From assembly GCA_942491485.1 (NCBI GenBank), contig CALOAX010000017.1, forward strand, positions 310,001 to 374,000: a stretch of 64,000 nucleotides of DNA. Direction: 5' to 3'. Positions 42,878 through 51,385 of this stretch are shown piece after piece. Each line of letters starts with the position of its first letter. Within the stretch, counting starts at the first letter, position 1. The DNA comes from Desulfoluna sp942491485. Its GTDB lineage: Bacteria > Desulfobacterota > Desulfobacteria > Desulfobacterales > Desulfolunaceae. The position numbers and the translations under genes were made by a program. The notes under the pieces were generated by a model. That model saw only the letters and a program-made list of their open reading frames with translations, ran no database searches and was not told the origin of the DNA.

Positions 42878-45049
42878 TTATCCCGTCTCATCAAAAGCGG
42901 AGTGGACCAGTTGGTAGTATTTGTCCATGGCATCTTTGTAATACCGGCCCCTCTGGAAGGAGACACGGTTGAGCACCACGGAGACCGCCTTTACCTCCAG
43001 TCGGTCGAGGGTGTGGACGGCCCGGGATAGTTCTTTTTCAATGACGCTGCCGGCCTCCACCACCAGGATGGTGACATCGGCCAGGTGGGTGAGGAACCGG
43101 GCGTCTGTGGAGAGCCACAAGGGGGGCGAATCGATGAGGATGTAGTCGTAGTCGCAGCGGAGACTCTCGATCATGGCGGCCATGCCGGTCTCCTGGAAGA
43201 TGCTTTTGTCGGTGCCGGCCCAGTTGCCGAAGGGGAGGATGTGGAAGGGGTAGTCACTATGGTCGACCACCGCATCTTTCAGGTCACAGCGGCCTTCCAG
43301 CACATCCCACATGCCGTAGGCATTTTTGGGGAGAAGGTTTCGGGTGACCGGGTTCCAGACGTTGAGATCCACAAAGATTTTACGCTTTCCCTGGCCGGGC
43401 AGGGCCACCAGGGCATTGAGGAGGAAGGTGGAGACGCCGTGCTTTTCGTTGAGGGAGAGGCCGTTGTAAACGCGGGAGTCGTGGCGTGTGGTCTCTTGGG
43501 AGATGGAAAAGGCGATCTCTTTGAATTGTTCGGAGACCCTCGAAAAGGGGGTGTCCAGGCAGATTCGGTGCCGCTCCTCTGCCGCCCCCTGATCTTCTTT
43601 TGCGTCCATGATGTGACCGGTGGGAGGAAAGCCAAGGACCCGCTGGATATCCTGGGCGCTTTTGACCCGCGGGTCGAGTTTGTCTCTGGCAATGGCGTAA
43701 CCGGCCCCGGCAAAGATGCTTAAAAGGACCACCACAGCGGCCATCTTGACCCTCTTGCCGGTATCGGGGTGGTCCGGCGTCCTGGCCTGGGTCAGGATGC
43801 TGACACGACCGGGTGATCTGGACTCCACCTCGATCTGGTCGATGCGTTCTTCAATGCGAAGCAGGGCGTCTTGAAGGCGGTCGATCTCGCGCCTCAGGGT
43901 GGAGGCTTTCATCATCTGGGTGTTGACGTCGGTGGCTTTGTGTTCGGCGGCCGTGAGCTCTTCGATGAGCCGTTTTTCGGCACTTAAGGCCGAGGCGAAG
44001 AGCATCTCCTCTTCCAGGATTTTTTTCCTCCGGTCCGACAGGAGTTTGCCACGGATCACCTTTTCCCCCACCTCGCCGGCCCGTTTGAGGAGGTTGTCCT
44101 GGACCTCGTAGAGGCGGCTGAGGTTCTCTTCGTACTCTTTTCTGTCCGGGTGGTTCTCGTTGACGCCGGAAAGGGTGAGCCGCATGTCCTGGAGTTTTCT
44201 GGAGAGCTGGATCCGGTTGTCCCGTGTGGCCCAGTCCTTTTCCACCCAGTCGTCCACATCGGCGGAGATGTCCAGCTCCTGGAGCTTGGCCATCTGGTTT
44301 TTTAATTCCCGGAGGCGGGTCTGGGTCTCGATGCGCCGCGTTTTAGCCTTGACCAGCTGCTGGGTGAGGTCCACCACGGCCTGGAGGTAGACATAGATGT
44401 TCTTTTCATCGGTGATTCCCACGGCATACTTGGCGGATATGCTTTCTAACACGGCGTATTTTTCAGCCAGGATCTTTTCCTGCTCTTCCCTGCGGCCTTT
44501 GAGAAAGCCTAAGCGGGACCCGTCTTTGTGGAGTTGCTCCAACCGCGTGTGCTCAATGTAGGAGGCTGAGACGGCGTTGAGGATTTCGGAGAGTCCCCGC
44601 CCGCGCCTGCTGTACATGGACAGGGAGAAGAGTTGGGTGTCCCGGAGCTGCTTGATGGCCAGCCGCATGGCCAGGCGATCCACGGCCTGCTGCATGGTTT
44701 CTCCGCCGAACGTCCACCGGGTGCCCGTTGTTTCGACCTCTTCGATGGCTCTGGAGAGGACAGCATAGCTATTCACGATGTTGATCTGGGTGCGCACGTA
44801 ATCATCGTAGTAGGGGGTAATGGAGGCCTCCTCCTTTCCGTAGAGGATCTTGGGCACCACCGGTTCGATTTTGAGCACCGCCTCGCTGAAGTATACGGGT
44901 TTTACCTTGAGCCAGACAGCCGGCACACCCAGGGCAAGTATTGCCAGGACGATGAGGATCGCTATGGGCAAGTGGTTGAGGAGACTCCCCACCGGATCGA
45001 TGGGTTTGGAGGGGAAGTCGTGGACCGGTTTGTTGTCTGGGGTATCCAT
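42878..45049 (-). CDS. Wzc-like polysaccharide copolymerase, kinase domain probably inactive
   Basis: 723 aa. Residues about 25-50 and 420-440 are the two transmembrane helices of a Wzz/Wzc protein, and a long periplasmic coiled-coil region lies between. The C-terminal ~200 residues align with BY-kinases: Walker A' IFVDLNVWNP and Walker B YILIDSPP. In the Walker A site, however, the GEGKST pattern reads KHGVST, replacing the lysine that holds the ATP phosphates. The C-terminal tail is Tyr-rich (RYYKDAMDKYY), as in BY-kinases. It likely controls chain length; kinase activity is doubtful unless a partner supplies it. Next to the Wza-type gene. Confidence 0.85.
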   Translation of the reverse strand: MDTPDNKPVHDFPSKPIDPVGSLLNHLPIAILIVLAILALGVPAVWLKVKPVYFSEAVLKIEPVVPKILYGKEEASITPYYDDYVRTQINIVNSYAVLSRAIEEVETTGTRWTFGGETMQQAVDRLAMRLAIKQLRDTQLFSLSMYSRRGRGLSEILNAVSASYIEHTRLEQLHKDGSRLGFLKGRREEQEKILAEKYAVLESISAKYAVGITDEKNIYVYLQAVVDLTQQLVKAKTRRIETQTRLRELKNQMAKLQELDISADVDDWVEKDWATRDNRIQLSRKLQDMRLTLSGVNENHPDRKEYEENLSRLYEVQDNLLKRAGEVGEKVIRGKLLSDRRKKILEEEMLFASALSAEKRLIEELTAAEHKATDVNTQMMKASTLRREIDRLQDALLRIEERIDQIEVESRSPGRVSILTQARTPDHPDTGKRVKMAAVVVLLSIFAGAGYAIARDKLDPRVKSAQDIQRVLGFPPTGHIMDAKEDQGAAEERHRICLDTPFSRVSEQFKEIAFSISQETTRHDSRVYNGLSLNEKHGVSTFLLNALVALPGQGKRKIFVDLNVWNPVTRNLLPKNAYGMWDVLEGRCDLKDAVVDHSDYPFHILPFGNWAGTDKSIFQETGMAAMIESLRCDYDYILIDSPPLWLSTDARFLTHLADVTILVVEAGSVIEKELSRAVHTLDRLEVKAVSVVLNRVSFQRGRYYKDAMDKYYQLVHSAFDETG

Positions 45050-45096
45050 AGGGATGGGCGGTCTCGGCAGGTATGGGCTTCATGTGCGTATGAGGA

Positions 45097-46122
45097 TCAG
45101 TCTTTCAGGGCTTCGTTGATGATGGTGGCGCTGATGAAGGTGCGCATGAACGGATCGATCTGGCGCAGGTAATAGTTGAACGTCGCGATTCCCTTTTTGG
45201 GGATGAAGATGATGTCGTTGTCCAGGAGCAGGAAATTCTGGGCCAGGTTGCCGGTGGCGAGCATGTGGTCCATGTCGACGGTCTTTACCCCTTCCTGCTC
45301 TTCCATCTCCCGGATAAGCCGTATCTTGTCGGTTTGGGCATCTTCGGTGGGCCCGCCAGCCAGGTTGATGGCATCCAGCATGGAGAGGCCCGTGGTCTGG
45401 ATCTGATAAGACCCCGGGTTCTCCACTTCACCCATGACAAAGACGGCGGCGTCCATGGATTCGGGGATGTAGATGATGTCGTTGTTGGCCAGGCTGATGT
45501 TGAGCTTGAGGTTGGCCCGCTGGAGGAGTTTGAGGAGGTCGATCCAGATGATCTGATCCTTGCCCCGGACGATGTAGCACTTGGATAGAAAGATGGTCTT
45601 GTCGCGGGTGGGAAGTCCGCCTGCCATGGACAGGGCCTCCAGGAGGGTGGCCTGACCGCTGAAGTGAATGACGCCCGGATTGGCTACCCTTCCAAGAACA
45701 TACACCCGGTTGTTCATGTATTTGATGATCTTTACCGTGGCGATGGGCTCTTCGTAGAACTCCTTGAAAAGCCCGGTGATGGTTTTTGAGGCCTTTTTCC
45801 GGTTCATTCCCCCGATCTTGAACTCTCCCAGCATGGGCAGGGTGATGTTGCCGTAGGGACCCACCACATGCTCCCCGGAAAGTTTGGGCCGGTTCCAGAT
45901 ATCCACGGTGAGGAGATCCCCGGATCCGATGATGTATTCGTGGGTGAGGTTGGCCTCATGGAGGCGGATCACCTCCGGGCTGGCAAAAGGAATCTGCGTG
46001 CGGAAGCTGTTGCGCGCAAAAGAGGAGTCGTCGGCAACCTCTATGGGCTTGGAGGCACAGGCGGAGAGGGCAAGCAGGAGCAGGCTCGTGAAAATGGAGG
46101 GCCAGTGGGGGCGTGATTTCAT
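45097..46122 (-). CDS. Wza-type polysaccharide export lipoprotein
   Basis: 341 aa. Lipoprotein signal with LSAC and Cys22 as the lipidated residue. Then a poly-export domain (YIIGSGDLLTVDIWNRPKLSGEHVVGPYGNITLPMLGEFKIGGM) and two SLBB domains (YVLGRVANPGVIHFSGQATLLEALSMAGGL and FVMGEVENPGSYQIQTTGLSMLDAINLAGG). It should form the outer-membrane export channel working with the Wzc-like protein encoded 47 bp downstream. Confidence 0.93.
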   Translation of the reverse strand: MKSRPHWPSIFTSLLLLALSACASKPIEVADDSSFARNSFRTQIPFASPEVIRLHEANLTHEYIIGSGDLLTVDIWNRPKLSGEHVVGPYGNITLPMLGEFKIGGMNRKKASKTITGLFKEFYEEPIATVKIIKYMNNRVYVLGRVANPGVIHFSGQATLLEALSMAGGLPTRDKTIFLSKCYIVRGKDQIIWIDLLKLLQRANLKLNISLANNDIIYIPESMDAAVFVMGEVENPGSYQIQTTGLSMLDAINLAGGPTEDAQTDKIRLIREMEEQEGVKTVDMDHMLATGNLAQNFLLLDNDIIFIPKKGIATFNYYLRQIDPFMRTFISATIINEALKD

Positions 46123-46210
46123 GTGAGATTTCTTTCGGTTAAACGTTCAGGTAGTGAGGAGGAAGCCCCCTTCGGGCTGCATGAAGAAGACGGGATACAT
46201 GGTATCGTTG

Positions 46211-46275
46211 CCCACGGGCGCAGCCCGTCAGCGAATGTGGAGGGCCGAAGGCACGGAGCATTCGCGAACCTGGCC
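46211..46275 (+). repeat. Composite palindromic repeat, copy 16 (decayed)
   Basis: GGGCGCAGCCCGTCAGCGAATGTGGAGGGCCGAAGG..GGAGCATTCGCGAACCTGG: the outer arms are kept while the loop has drifted. It lies between the Wza-type gene and the stop of the polymerase/ligase gene. A CCCCCTTCGGGCTGCA module precedes it. Confidence 0.65.
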
Positions 46276-46282
46276 TTCTTTG

Positions 46283-47638
46283 TTACAGAACCCGGGCAAA
46301 GCCGAAACGGGAGATGGGGCGTGATGCAGGAATGGGGTCCATGGGTGTGGCGACCTGGGGACGGGTGAGGATGAGAATCTGGCCGATGCCGCCCAGCATG
46401 TATAGGTACTGGACGCTCTGTGCGCCGGAGTAGACCGTGGCCTGGGAAAAGATGGCGCAGACCCAGCCGGCGATGAGGCACCAGGCCAGGCGTCCCCAGG
46501 GGTCGTCGTAGGCTGTCTTCTGGGCGTAGAGAATCATTCGGATCAGCATGCCGAAGAGAAAAACGAGATAAAAGAAGAGGACGAAGACCCCTGAAGCGAG
46601 GGCCACGCCCAGGTATTCGGCGTCGATGGACTTCATCCCTTTGACCGAGGGCACCGAAAAACGGCCCCAGCCCGCAAAGGGGCGCTCCATGACCACCTCG
46701 CTGTAGGCCTGCCACATCTCCTTTCTGTAGGCCACGTTGCGCTGGGCTTCGGTGGTGGCTGTGGCACGGGTGACGGCGATGTAGTCGATGAATTTCGGAA
46801 CGATGATGATGAGAAGAATGGTTCCTGTGATGGTGACGGCCGTCAGGATGGCGGCGCGGTTTTTGTTCCAGCCGTAGTAGATGACGGCAAGGCCAAGGAG
46901 AAAGCCGATGATGGGGGCCCGTGAAATGGAGACGAAGATCCCGATGATGTTCAGACCCACGATGATCTGCCCTTTGCGCTTGGTGGCGTAGTGGCCCTGG
47001 TTGTAGCACCAGATGGCCAAAGGGGCGATGAGGGCGAAGACGTAACCCGCCACAATGGGGTGGGAAAAGGGCCCCAAGGCTCGTTTAAACCCCCAGCGGC
47101 TCATGACCATGCCGGTGTCCCAGACCACGTAGGTGGGCCAGAGACGACGCAAATGCTCGTCAAAGTGGTTGACGAACATGCGGAATTCGATGGCGTTGAA
47201 AAAGGCCACAATGGCCCCCACAATGGTCATGCCCCGAATAAGCGATATGAGGGCTTCCCGGTCCACGGCATAGCTTCGGACCAGCATGTAGGGAAAGCAG
47301 ATCCCCATGAGGTTGTTGAAGATAATTTTCTGGGAAATTTTATAGGTGCTGTTGCTCCACTGGGCAAAGAAGATGGCGAAGACATAGGCAAAAATAAAAA
47401 GATCGATCCAGTGGGGTTCGTACCCGTCAAACCCGTTCAGGGCCCAGGCCGCGAGGATGGGGATAAGGGCTGCGGACCAGAAATAGAGCTCGGGTATCCC
47501 GCTCACCACCTTGACGTTGAAATAGGCGGGGAAGAAGGTGAGGGCCGGCAGGAAGGAGAGGATGAACACCTCCCTGGGGGTGCGGCTGGTCAGGAGCAGG
47601 GCGCTGATAATGAGTGGCAGGAGGACAATTTTATCCAT
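46283..47638 (-). CDS. O-antigen polymerase/ligase-like membrane protein
   Basis: 451 aa with about twelve transmembrane segments. The Wzy_C/ligase region is marked by GIFVSISRAPIIGFLLGLAV and by the periplasmic loop with MERPFAGWGRFSVP and DAEYLGVALASGVFVLFFYLVFLFG, typical of O-antigen ligase/polymerase proteins. It should join flipped repeat units. It sits between export genes and the phosphoglycosyltransferase-related genes, completing a Wzx/Wzy-type set. Confidence 0.85.
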   Translation of the reverse strand: MDKIVLLPLIISALLLTSRTPREVFILSFLPALTFFPAYFNVKVVSGIPELYFWSAALIPILAAWALNGFDGYEPHWIDLFIFAYVFAIFFAQWSNSTYKISQKIIFNNLMGICFPYMLVRSYAVDREALISLIRGMTIVGAIVAFFNAIEFRMFVNHFDEHLRRLWPTYVVWDTGMVMSRWGFKRALGPFSHPIVAGYVFALIAPLAIWCYNQGHYATKRKGQIIVGLNIIGIFVSISRAPIIGFLLGLAVIYYGWNKNRAAILTAVTITGTILLIIIVPKFIDYIAVTRATATTEAQRNVAYRKEMWQAYSEVVMERPFAGWGRFSVPSVKGMKSIDAEYLGVALASGVFVLFFYLVFLFGMLIRMILYAQKTAYDDPWGRLAWCLIAGWVCAIFSQATVYSGAQSVQYLYMLGGIGQILILTRPQVATPMDPIPASRPISRFGFARVL

Positions 47639-47716
47639 GGGACCTCAGTGAGTCCTGGGGCGTGAGCAGAAAGTGGCGATGGTGTCGTTTTGCCAATGAA
47701 GACGGGGTGGTTTGGC

Positions 47717-47750
47717 TTAACCCGGATATGTTGTGACATGTCCGGGTTAA
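47717..47750. repeat. Hairpin resembling MITE ends
   Basis: Arms TTAACCCGGATATGT and ACATGTCCGGGTTAA pair with one mismatch around a four-base loop. CCCGGATAT matches the tip of the MITE-like terminal repeats. It may be a minimal remnant. The rest of the 313-bp spacer (47639-47951) shows nothing else. Confidence 0.5.
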
Positions 47751-47951
47751 CGGTTCATCTGCTGCTTTAAAGAAGGGTGGGTAAGCTATCGAAAAACAAG
47801 TATTTTTAAAAAAAGAGAGCGTGAGTTCGAGGTGGCTTCAGAACCCTCGGGCAGGGGGGATGGGCGTTAAGTCAAGCTCTGTGTATCTGACCTTTCAAAG
47901 GGTTGGCCTCCGGAAGGTAAATATGAGCTGAATGGTTGCGAGGCTTTTCGG

Positions 47952-49436
47952 TTATCCTGGCCGAGGGATGATCCCAAAGAGCTGGCCAGCGTATTTAAAC
48001 AGGAGCTTCAGGTCGTAGCGAAGCCCTGAGGAGACGGTGTAGATGGTTTCTGCGGCGTAGAGTTCGTCCTCGGACGGGTAGGCGCCGAAGTGGAGCATGG
48101 CTTCGGTGATGAGGCCCCCTTTGCCGGTGAGGTAGATGCTGCGCCAGTCCGAGGGGAGGGCGCGGAGGGTTTCTGTTGTTCGGGGGCCGAGGCCCACAAA
48201 CCGAAGCTGCCCTTTGGCCACATGGATAAGGCCGGGCAGAAAGACGAGAAAAAAGTGCCACCACCTGGCCTCCCAGGTGACCGGGTCCGGCCCTGCCTCC
48301 TCACAGGTGGAAAAAGAGAAGGTGTGCCAGTGGGCTTCGTCGGAAAGGGTGGGGAGACGTACCACCTCAAGCTTGGGGTGGGCCAGCCCTTTTCTGAAGA
48401 GAAAGAGGAAGCACAAGGTCCCAAGGAGAAGGGGGGCGAAGGCGATGAGCAGGAGGCATCCCACGATGCGGGATCCCAACCTGACAAGGCGGCCACGGAG
48501 CTCCTTCTCAGTCAGGCTGCCGATGATAAAGGGTTCCGCCACGGTAATCTCTGAACCGATGGCGGTGTTCACCAGGCAGTTTTTGTCCACCACGCAGCCG
48601 TCAAGGGAGAGGTCCTTTCCGATGTAGCTCCAGGGCATGACCACGGAATGTTCGATGTGCGTTTTCTCATCCACCACGCACCCTTTGCCGAGGACCGCAT
48701 GGGGGCCGATCACCGCCTTTTTTCCGATACGGCACTCCTCGTCAATGTAGACCGGCGGCGTGATCTGCGCCGTGGGGTGCAACCCGACATCCCGTGACAG
48801 CCAGATGCCCGTCTCCACTTCCCGGGCCCCGTGCATGAGAAAGGGGGCTCCCATGTCCAGAAACATTCGGGTCGAGGCAAGGAGAGACCCGCCGTCGTAT
48901 ACGGTGAGGCAGGCGTCCAGTGCTCTCTCAACCCCACCCGCTCCTTTAAGTGCATCTTCAATCGCCTGGCGATCCGCACCCTCCTCCATGTCCAGAGATA
49001 CCCCTGGGGGGACCACTGCCCAGCCCGACCATCTCTCCTTTCCATTCTCCGCTTTCATCGTCAGGAGCACAGGCGCTTCATCCCCTGGTTCAAGGCTTTC
49101 GGCCAGGGGCAGGGCATCCCCGTGAACCAGAAACAGTGGCACCCCCCTGGGTGCACTCAGGGCGTCTGCCAGGGGTCGATAGGGGCGCTCCGGGTCCCGC
49201 ACCAGATGATAATGGAACCTGCATCCCCAGCGCTCCCCGCTTCCAAAAAACGCCTCCACCTTCTCCGGCAGGTGGGAGAGGACAACATCGATCTCTGTGA
49301 TCCCCCAGCGCACGAGACATTCCACCACATGCTGCAGAAACGGCCGGTCCAGAAGTGGCAGCATGGCCGCCCCCAACCGCTCCGACAGAACCTCGGCTCC
49401 GTCCACTCCTTTTGTCGCAATGATGATGGCTTTCAT
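47952..49436 (-). CDS. Nucleotidyltransferase-like, beta-helix and sugar-transferase-like fusion
   Basis: 494 aa from the ATG at 49434-49436. Residues about 1-200 resemble a sugar nucleotidyltransferase (MKAIIIATKG..MLPLLDRPFLQHVVECL), but the GxGTR loop that binds the nucleotide is not recognisable. Residues about 225-310 are left-handed beta-helix (IGKKAVIGPHAVLGKGCVVDEKTHI). Residues about 320-490 begin with a hydrophobic hairpin and resemble the bacterial sugar transferase family (KGQLRFVGLGPRTTETL, YDLKLLFKYAGQL), but the catalytic Asp-Glu of SIDELPQ-type motifs is missing. It could be a scaffold or regulator for the true phosphoglycosyltransferase next door. Function not certain. Confidence 0.7.
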   Translation of the reverse strand: MKAIIIATKGVDGAEVLSERLGAAMLPLLDRPFLQHVVECLVRWGITEIDVVLSHLPEKVEAFFGSGERWGCRFHYHLVRDPERPYRPLADALSAPRGVPLFLVHGDALPLAESLEPGDEAPVLLTMKAENGKERWSGWAVVPPGVSLDMEEGADRQAIEDALKGAGGVERALDACLTVYDGGSLLASTRMFLDMGAPFLMHGAREVETGIWLSRDVGLHPTAQITPPVYIDEECRIGKKAVIGPHAVLGKGCVVDEKTHIEHSVVMPWSYIGKDLSLDGCVVDKNCLVNTAIGSEITVAEPFIIGSLTEKELRGRLVRLGSRIVGCLLLIAFAPLLLGTLCFLFLFRKGLAHPKLEVVRLPTLSDEAHWHTFSFSTCEEAGPDPVTWEARWWHFFLVFLPGLIHVAKGQLRFVGLGPRTTETLRALPSDWRSIYLTGKGGLITEAMLHFGAYPSEDELYAAETIYTVSSGLRYDLKLLFKYAGQLFGIIPRPG

Positions 49437-49489
49437 GGGAAATGCCTTGGTTGGTGAGTTGGTGAAGGGGCGAGGGCAGGGAAAAGCCT

Positions 49490-49600
49490 GCCTCCGGCGG
49501 CGAGGTGGGGGCACCTCGAAACCCTGTGGCGAATGCGCTACGGCTGTCGTTATGCGGTGCGCCTCGCATCCGCATCCGCATTCGCGTGGAGTGTGTGTGG
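49490..49600 (-). repeat. Composite palindromic repeat, copy 17 (subtype B)
   Basis: GCCTCCGGCGGC, GAGGTGggggCACCTC, GCGAATGCG, TGTCGTTA, then CGCATTCGCGTGGAGTGTGTG. The cap faces the start of the fusion gene. With copy 18 it brackets a 582-bp spacer whose middle (49601-49896) holds no recognisable gene or RNA. Confidence 0.75.
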
Positions 49601-49896
49601 GGTGCGTTGTGCGTTACAAGGGCCTGGGGTGTGGGCGTTCAGGTTTTAAGCAATAGGGGATGGACTTATGTCCGGGCAGGAGATGGGCTGTATTTTTGTA
49701 TCTATTCAGCTCCCGTGTGCAACGTCTCCTTTGGGTATACTCCCGTGAAAGACTGTCTCAACCGATGACGGTATGCACACCTGGCTCCTCGGTCACTATG
49801 TATTCCAAAAACGTCGAGGATCAACCGGCATCACCCGTCCAACAGGAACGGTACATCGAGCCGCCGGGAACACGACACAGGTGAGGTAGTTCAATA

Positions 49897-50010
49897 ACCC
49901 CACGGGCGAAGCCTGTCAGCGAATGTGATGAGCCCGAGGAACGAGGGCTCGGAGCATTCGCAATCAGGTTTCCAGGTGCCTCCACCTGGCCGCCGGAGGC
50001 CCGTTTTTTG
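49897..50010 (+). repeat. Composite palindromic repeat, copy 18 (loop subtype)
   Basis: CACGGGCGAAGCCTG, GCGAATGTGAT, GAGCCC GAGGAACGA GGGCTC, GGAGCATTCGC, then CAGGTGcctCCACCTG and cap GCCGCCGGAGGC with TTTTTT. The cap faces the stop of the sugar transferase gene nine bases away. The inner pair G-C replaces the C-G of copy 15. Confidence 0.85.
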
Positions 50011-50018
50011 TGTCGGAA

Positions 50019-50756
50019 TCAATACGCCCCTCGCCCGAAGAGGACGGCTGGGATGGTTTTAAGGAGGATTTTCAGGTCGGTTTTAAGGCTTCGGCTTTCG
50101 ATGTATTGAAGATCGAGTTCCACCTGTTTGTCGAAGGGGATGTCACCCCGGCCGCTGACGGCCCAGATGCTGGTGAGGCCGGGGGTGATATCGAGGCGCC
50201 TTCGGTCGGCAAGGGAGTAGAGGTCCACCTCCCGGGGTAAGGGGGGCCTGGGGCCCACGAGGGACATCTCCCCTTTGAGGACGCACCAGAGCTGGGGCAG
50301 CTCGTCGATGCTCAGCTTCCGGATGACGCGGCCGATGCCGGTGACCCTCGGGTCTTTTTTCATTTTAAAGGTGACGCTCTCTTTGTGGTGACTCTGCTCC
50401 AGGATCTCATCTTTGATGGCTTCGGCGTTCATCACCATGGAACGGAACTTGGGAAAGGGGAACTCTTTCCCCCATTTGCCCACCCGTTTTTGCCAGTAAA
50501 GGACAGGGCCGCCGTCGGTGAGCTTGATGCCGGCACCAACGAGGAGGAAAAGGGGGGAGAGAAGAACCAGGGCGACAAGGGCGGCTGTGATGTCCAGGCC
50601 GCGTTTGATGACCCATGCGCTTCCGGTGATGGCAATCCAGGCGTACTTTTTCCGAAGAAAGCGCAGGCGCATGCGAACCGTGCCTTTGCCGTAAAGGCCG
50701 TAAAGCTCTTCGATGAGTTCGGTGCGTTGGCGACGGGGTGTTTGGGCGTTATCCAT
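50019..50756 (-). CDS. Undecaprenyl-phosphate sugar phosphotransferase (WcaJ-like)
   Basis: 245 aa. One re-entrant hydrophobic segment (IKRGLDITAALVALVLLSPLFLLVGAGIKL), then GPVLYWQKRVGKWGKEFPFPKFRSM, the catalytic Asp-Glu in KLSIDELPQLWCVLKGEMSLVGPRP and TPGLTSIWAVSGRGD. These are the complete marks of a short-form polyprenol phosphate phosphoglycosyltransferase, which starts repeat-unit synthesis by placing a sugar phosphate on undecaprenyl phosphate at the inner membrane. The STAS gene ends five bases before its start, which hints that the priming step is linked to the partner-switch proteins. Confidence 0.93.
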   Translation of the reverse strand: MDNAQTPRRQRTELIEELYGLYGKGTVRMRLRFLRKKYAWIAITGSAWVIKRGLDITAALVALVLLSPLFLLVGAGIKLTDGGPVLYWQKRVGKWGKEFPFPKFRSMVMNAEAIKDEILEQSHHKESVTFKMKKDPRVTGIGRVIRKLSIDELPQLWCVLKGEMSLVGPRPPLPREVDLYSLADRRRLDITPGLTSIWAVSGRGDIPFDKQVELDLQYIESRSLKTDLKILLKTIPAVLFGRGAY

Positions 50757-50760
50757 GGGG

Positions 50761-51102
50761 CTACGCCTGCCTGATGGCTTCGTCGCGGTTATCGAAGATG
50801 TCGATGATGCGGTGGATGCGCACCAGCTCGAAGACGGAGCGCACGGTTTTCTGGAGACCGCAGACCTTGAGGTCTCCCCCGTTGGCGTTGAGCTGGCGCA
50901 GGCAGGAGAGGATGGAGCCGCAGCCGGAACTGTCCAGGAATTTCACGGTCTCCAGGTTGAGAACAAGGGTGGCCCCTTCTTTAATGAGAGGGGTGATGGC
51001 ATCCCTGAACTCTCGGGTGTTTCCGGCGTCCAGGGAGTCGGCCAGGACATCTACCACCACGATGTTATTGATTGTTTCGGAGTCGATTTTCATGTGGGAC
51101 AT
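50761..51102 (-). CDS. STAS-domain anti-sigma factor antagonist
   Basis: 113 aa, a single STAS domain: IVVVDVLADSLDAGNTREFRDAI and LVLNLETVKFLDSSGCGSIL, where the second Ser of Asp-Ser-Ser-Gly is the usual phosphorylation site. It should bind an RsbW-type kinase when unphosphorylated. The gene for such a kinase is two genes upstream (52900-53316). No sigma factor gene is in the window, so its output may be the polysaccharide machinery itself, including the STAS-fused transferase at 22548-24149. Confidence 0.9.
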   Translation of the reverse strand: MSHMKIDSETINNIVVVDVLADSLDAGNTREFRDAITPLIKEGATLVLNLETVKFLDSSGCGSILSCLRQLNANGGDLKVCGLQKTVRSVFELVRIHRIIDIFDNRDEAIRQA

Positions 51103-51248
51103 CTCTGTTTATTTGGGGTTGGATGGAAGTAGGTAGCTGCATGTTGTATGCAAGGCTCATGGAAAAAAACTGAATACCGTATGGGTTGCGACACCTTATC
51201 CACATCTTCGTGGCGTCTGTTAATGCCCGGGTAGCCATCAGCTTTGCT

Positions 51249-51378
51249 TACGGGCTACGCCCGTCAGCGAATGTGACAACCCGAGGAACGAGGGGTGGAG
51301 CATTTGCGAACCCGGGGTGCAGGGGTGTCGAAGCCACTTAGGCTAAAAACCCCCTGCCCGCCGGAGGCATGCTTTTTG
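51249..51378 (+). repeat. Composite palindromic repeat, copy 19 (loop subtype)
   Basis: ACGGGCTACGCCCGT, GCGAATGTGA, AACCC GAGGAACGA GGGGT, GGAGCATTTGC, then GCAGGGG..CCCCTGC with an extended loop (GTGTCGAAGCCACTTAGGC) and the cap CCGCCGGAGGC plus TTTTT. The cap faces the stop of the FGE-domain gene seven bases away. Confidence 0.78.
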
Positions 51379-51385
51379 AGTTGCA

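Noticed and set aside
49601..49896. tRNA or riboswitch in the long spacer before the sugar transferase
   Set aside because: No cloverleaf, no CCA-end pairing and no known riboswitch core could be made from the sequence.
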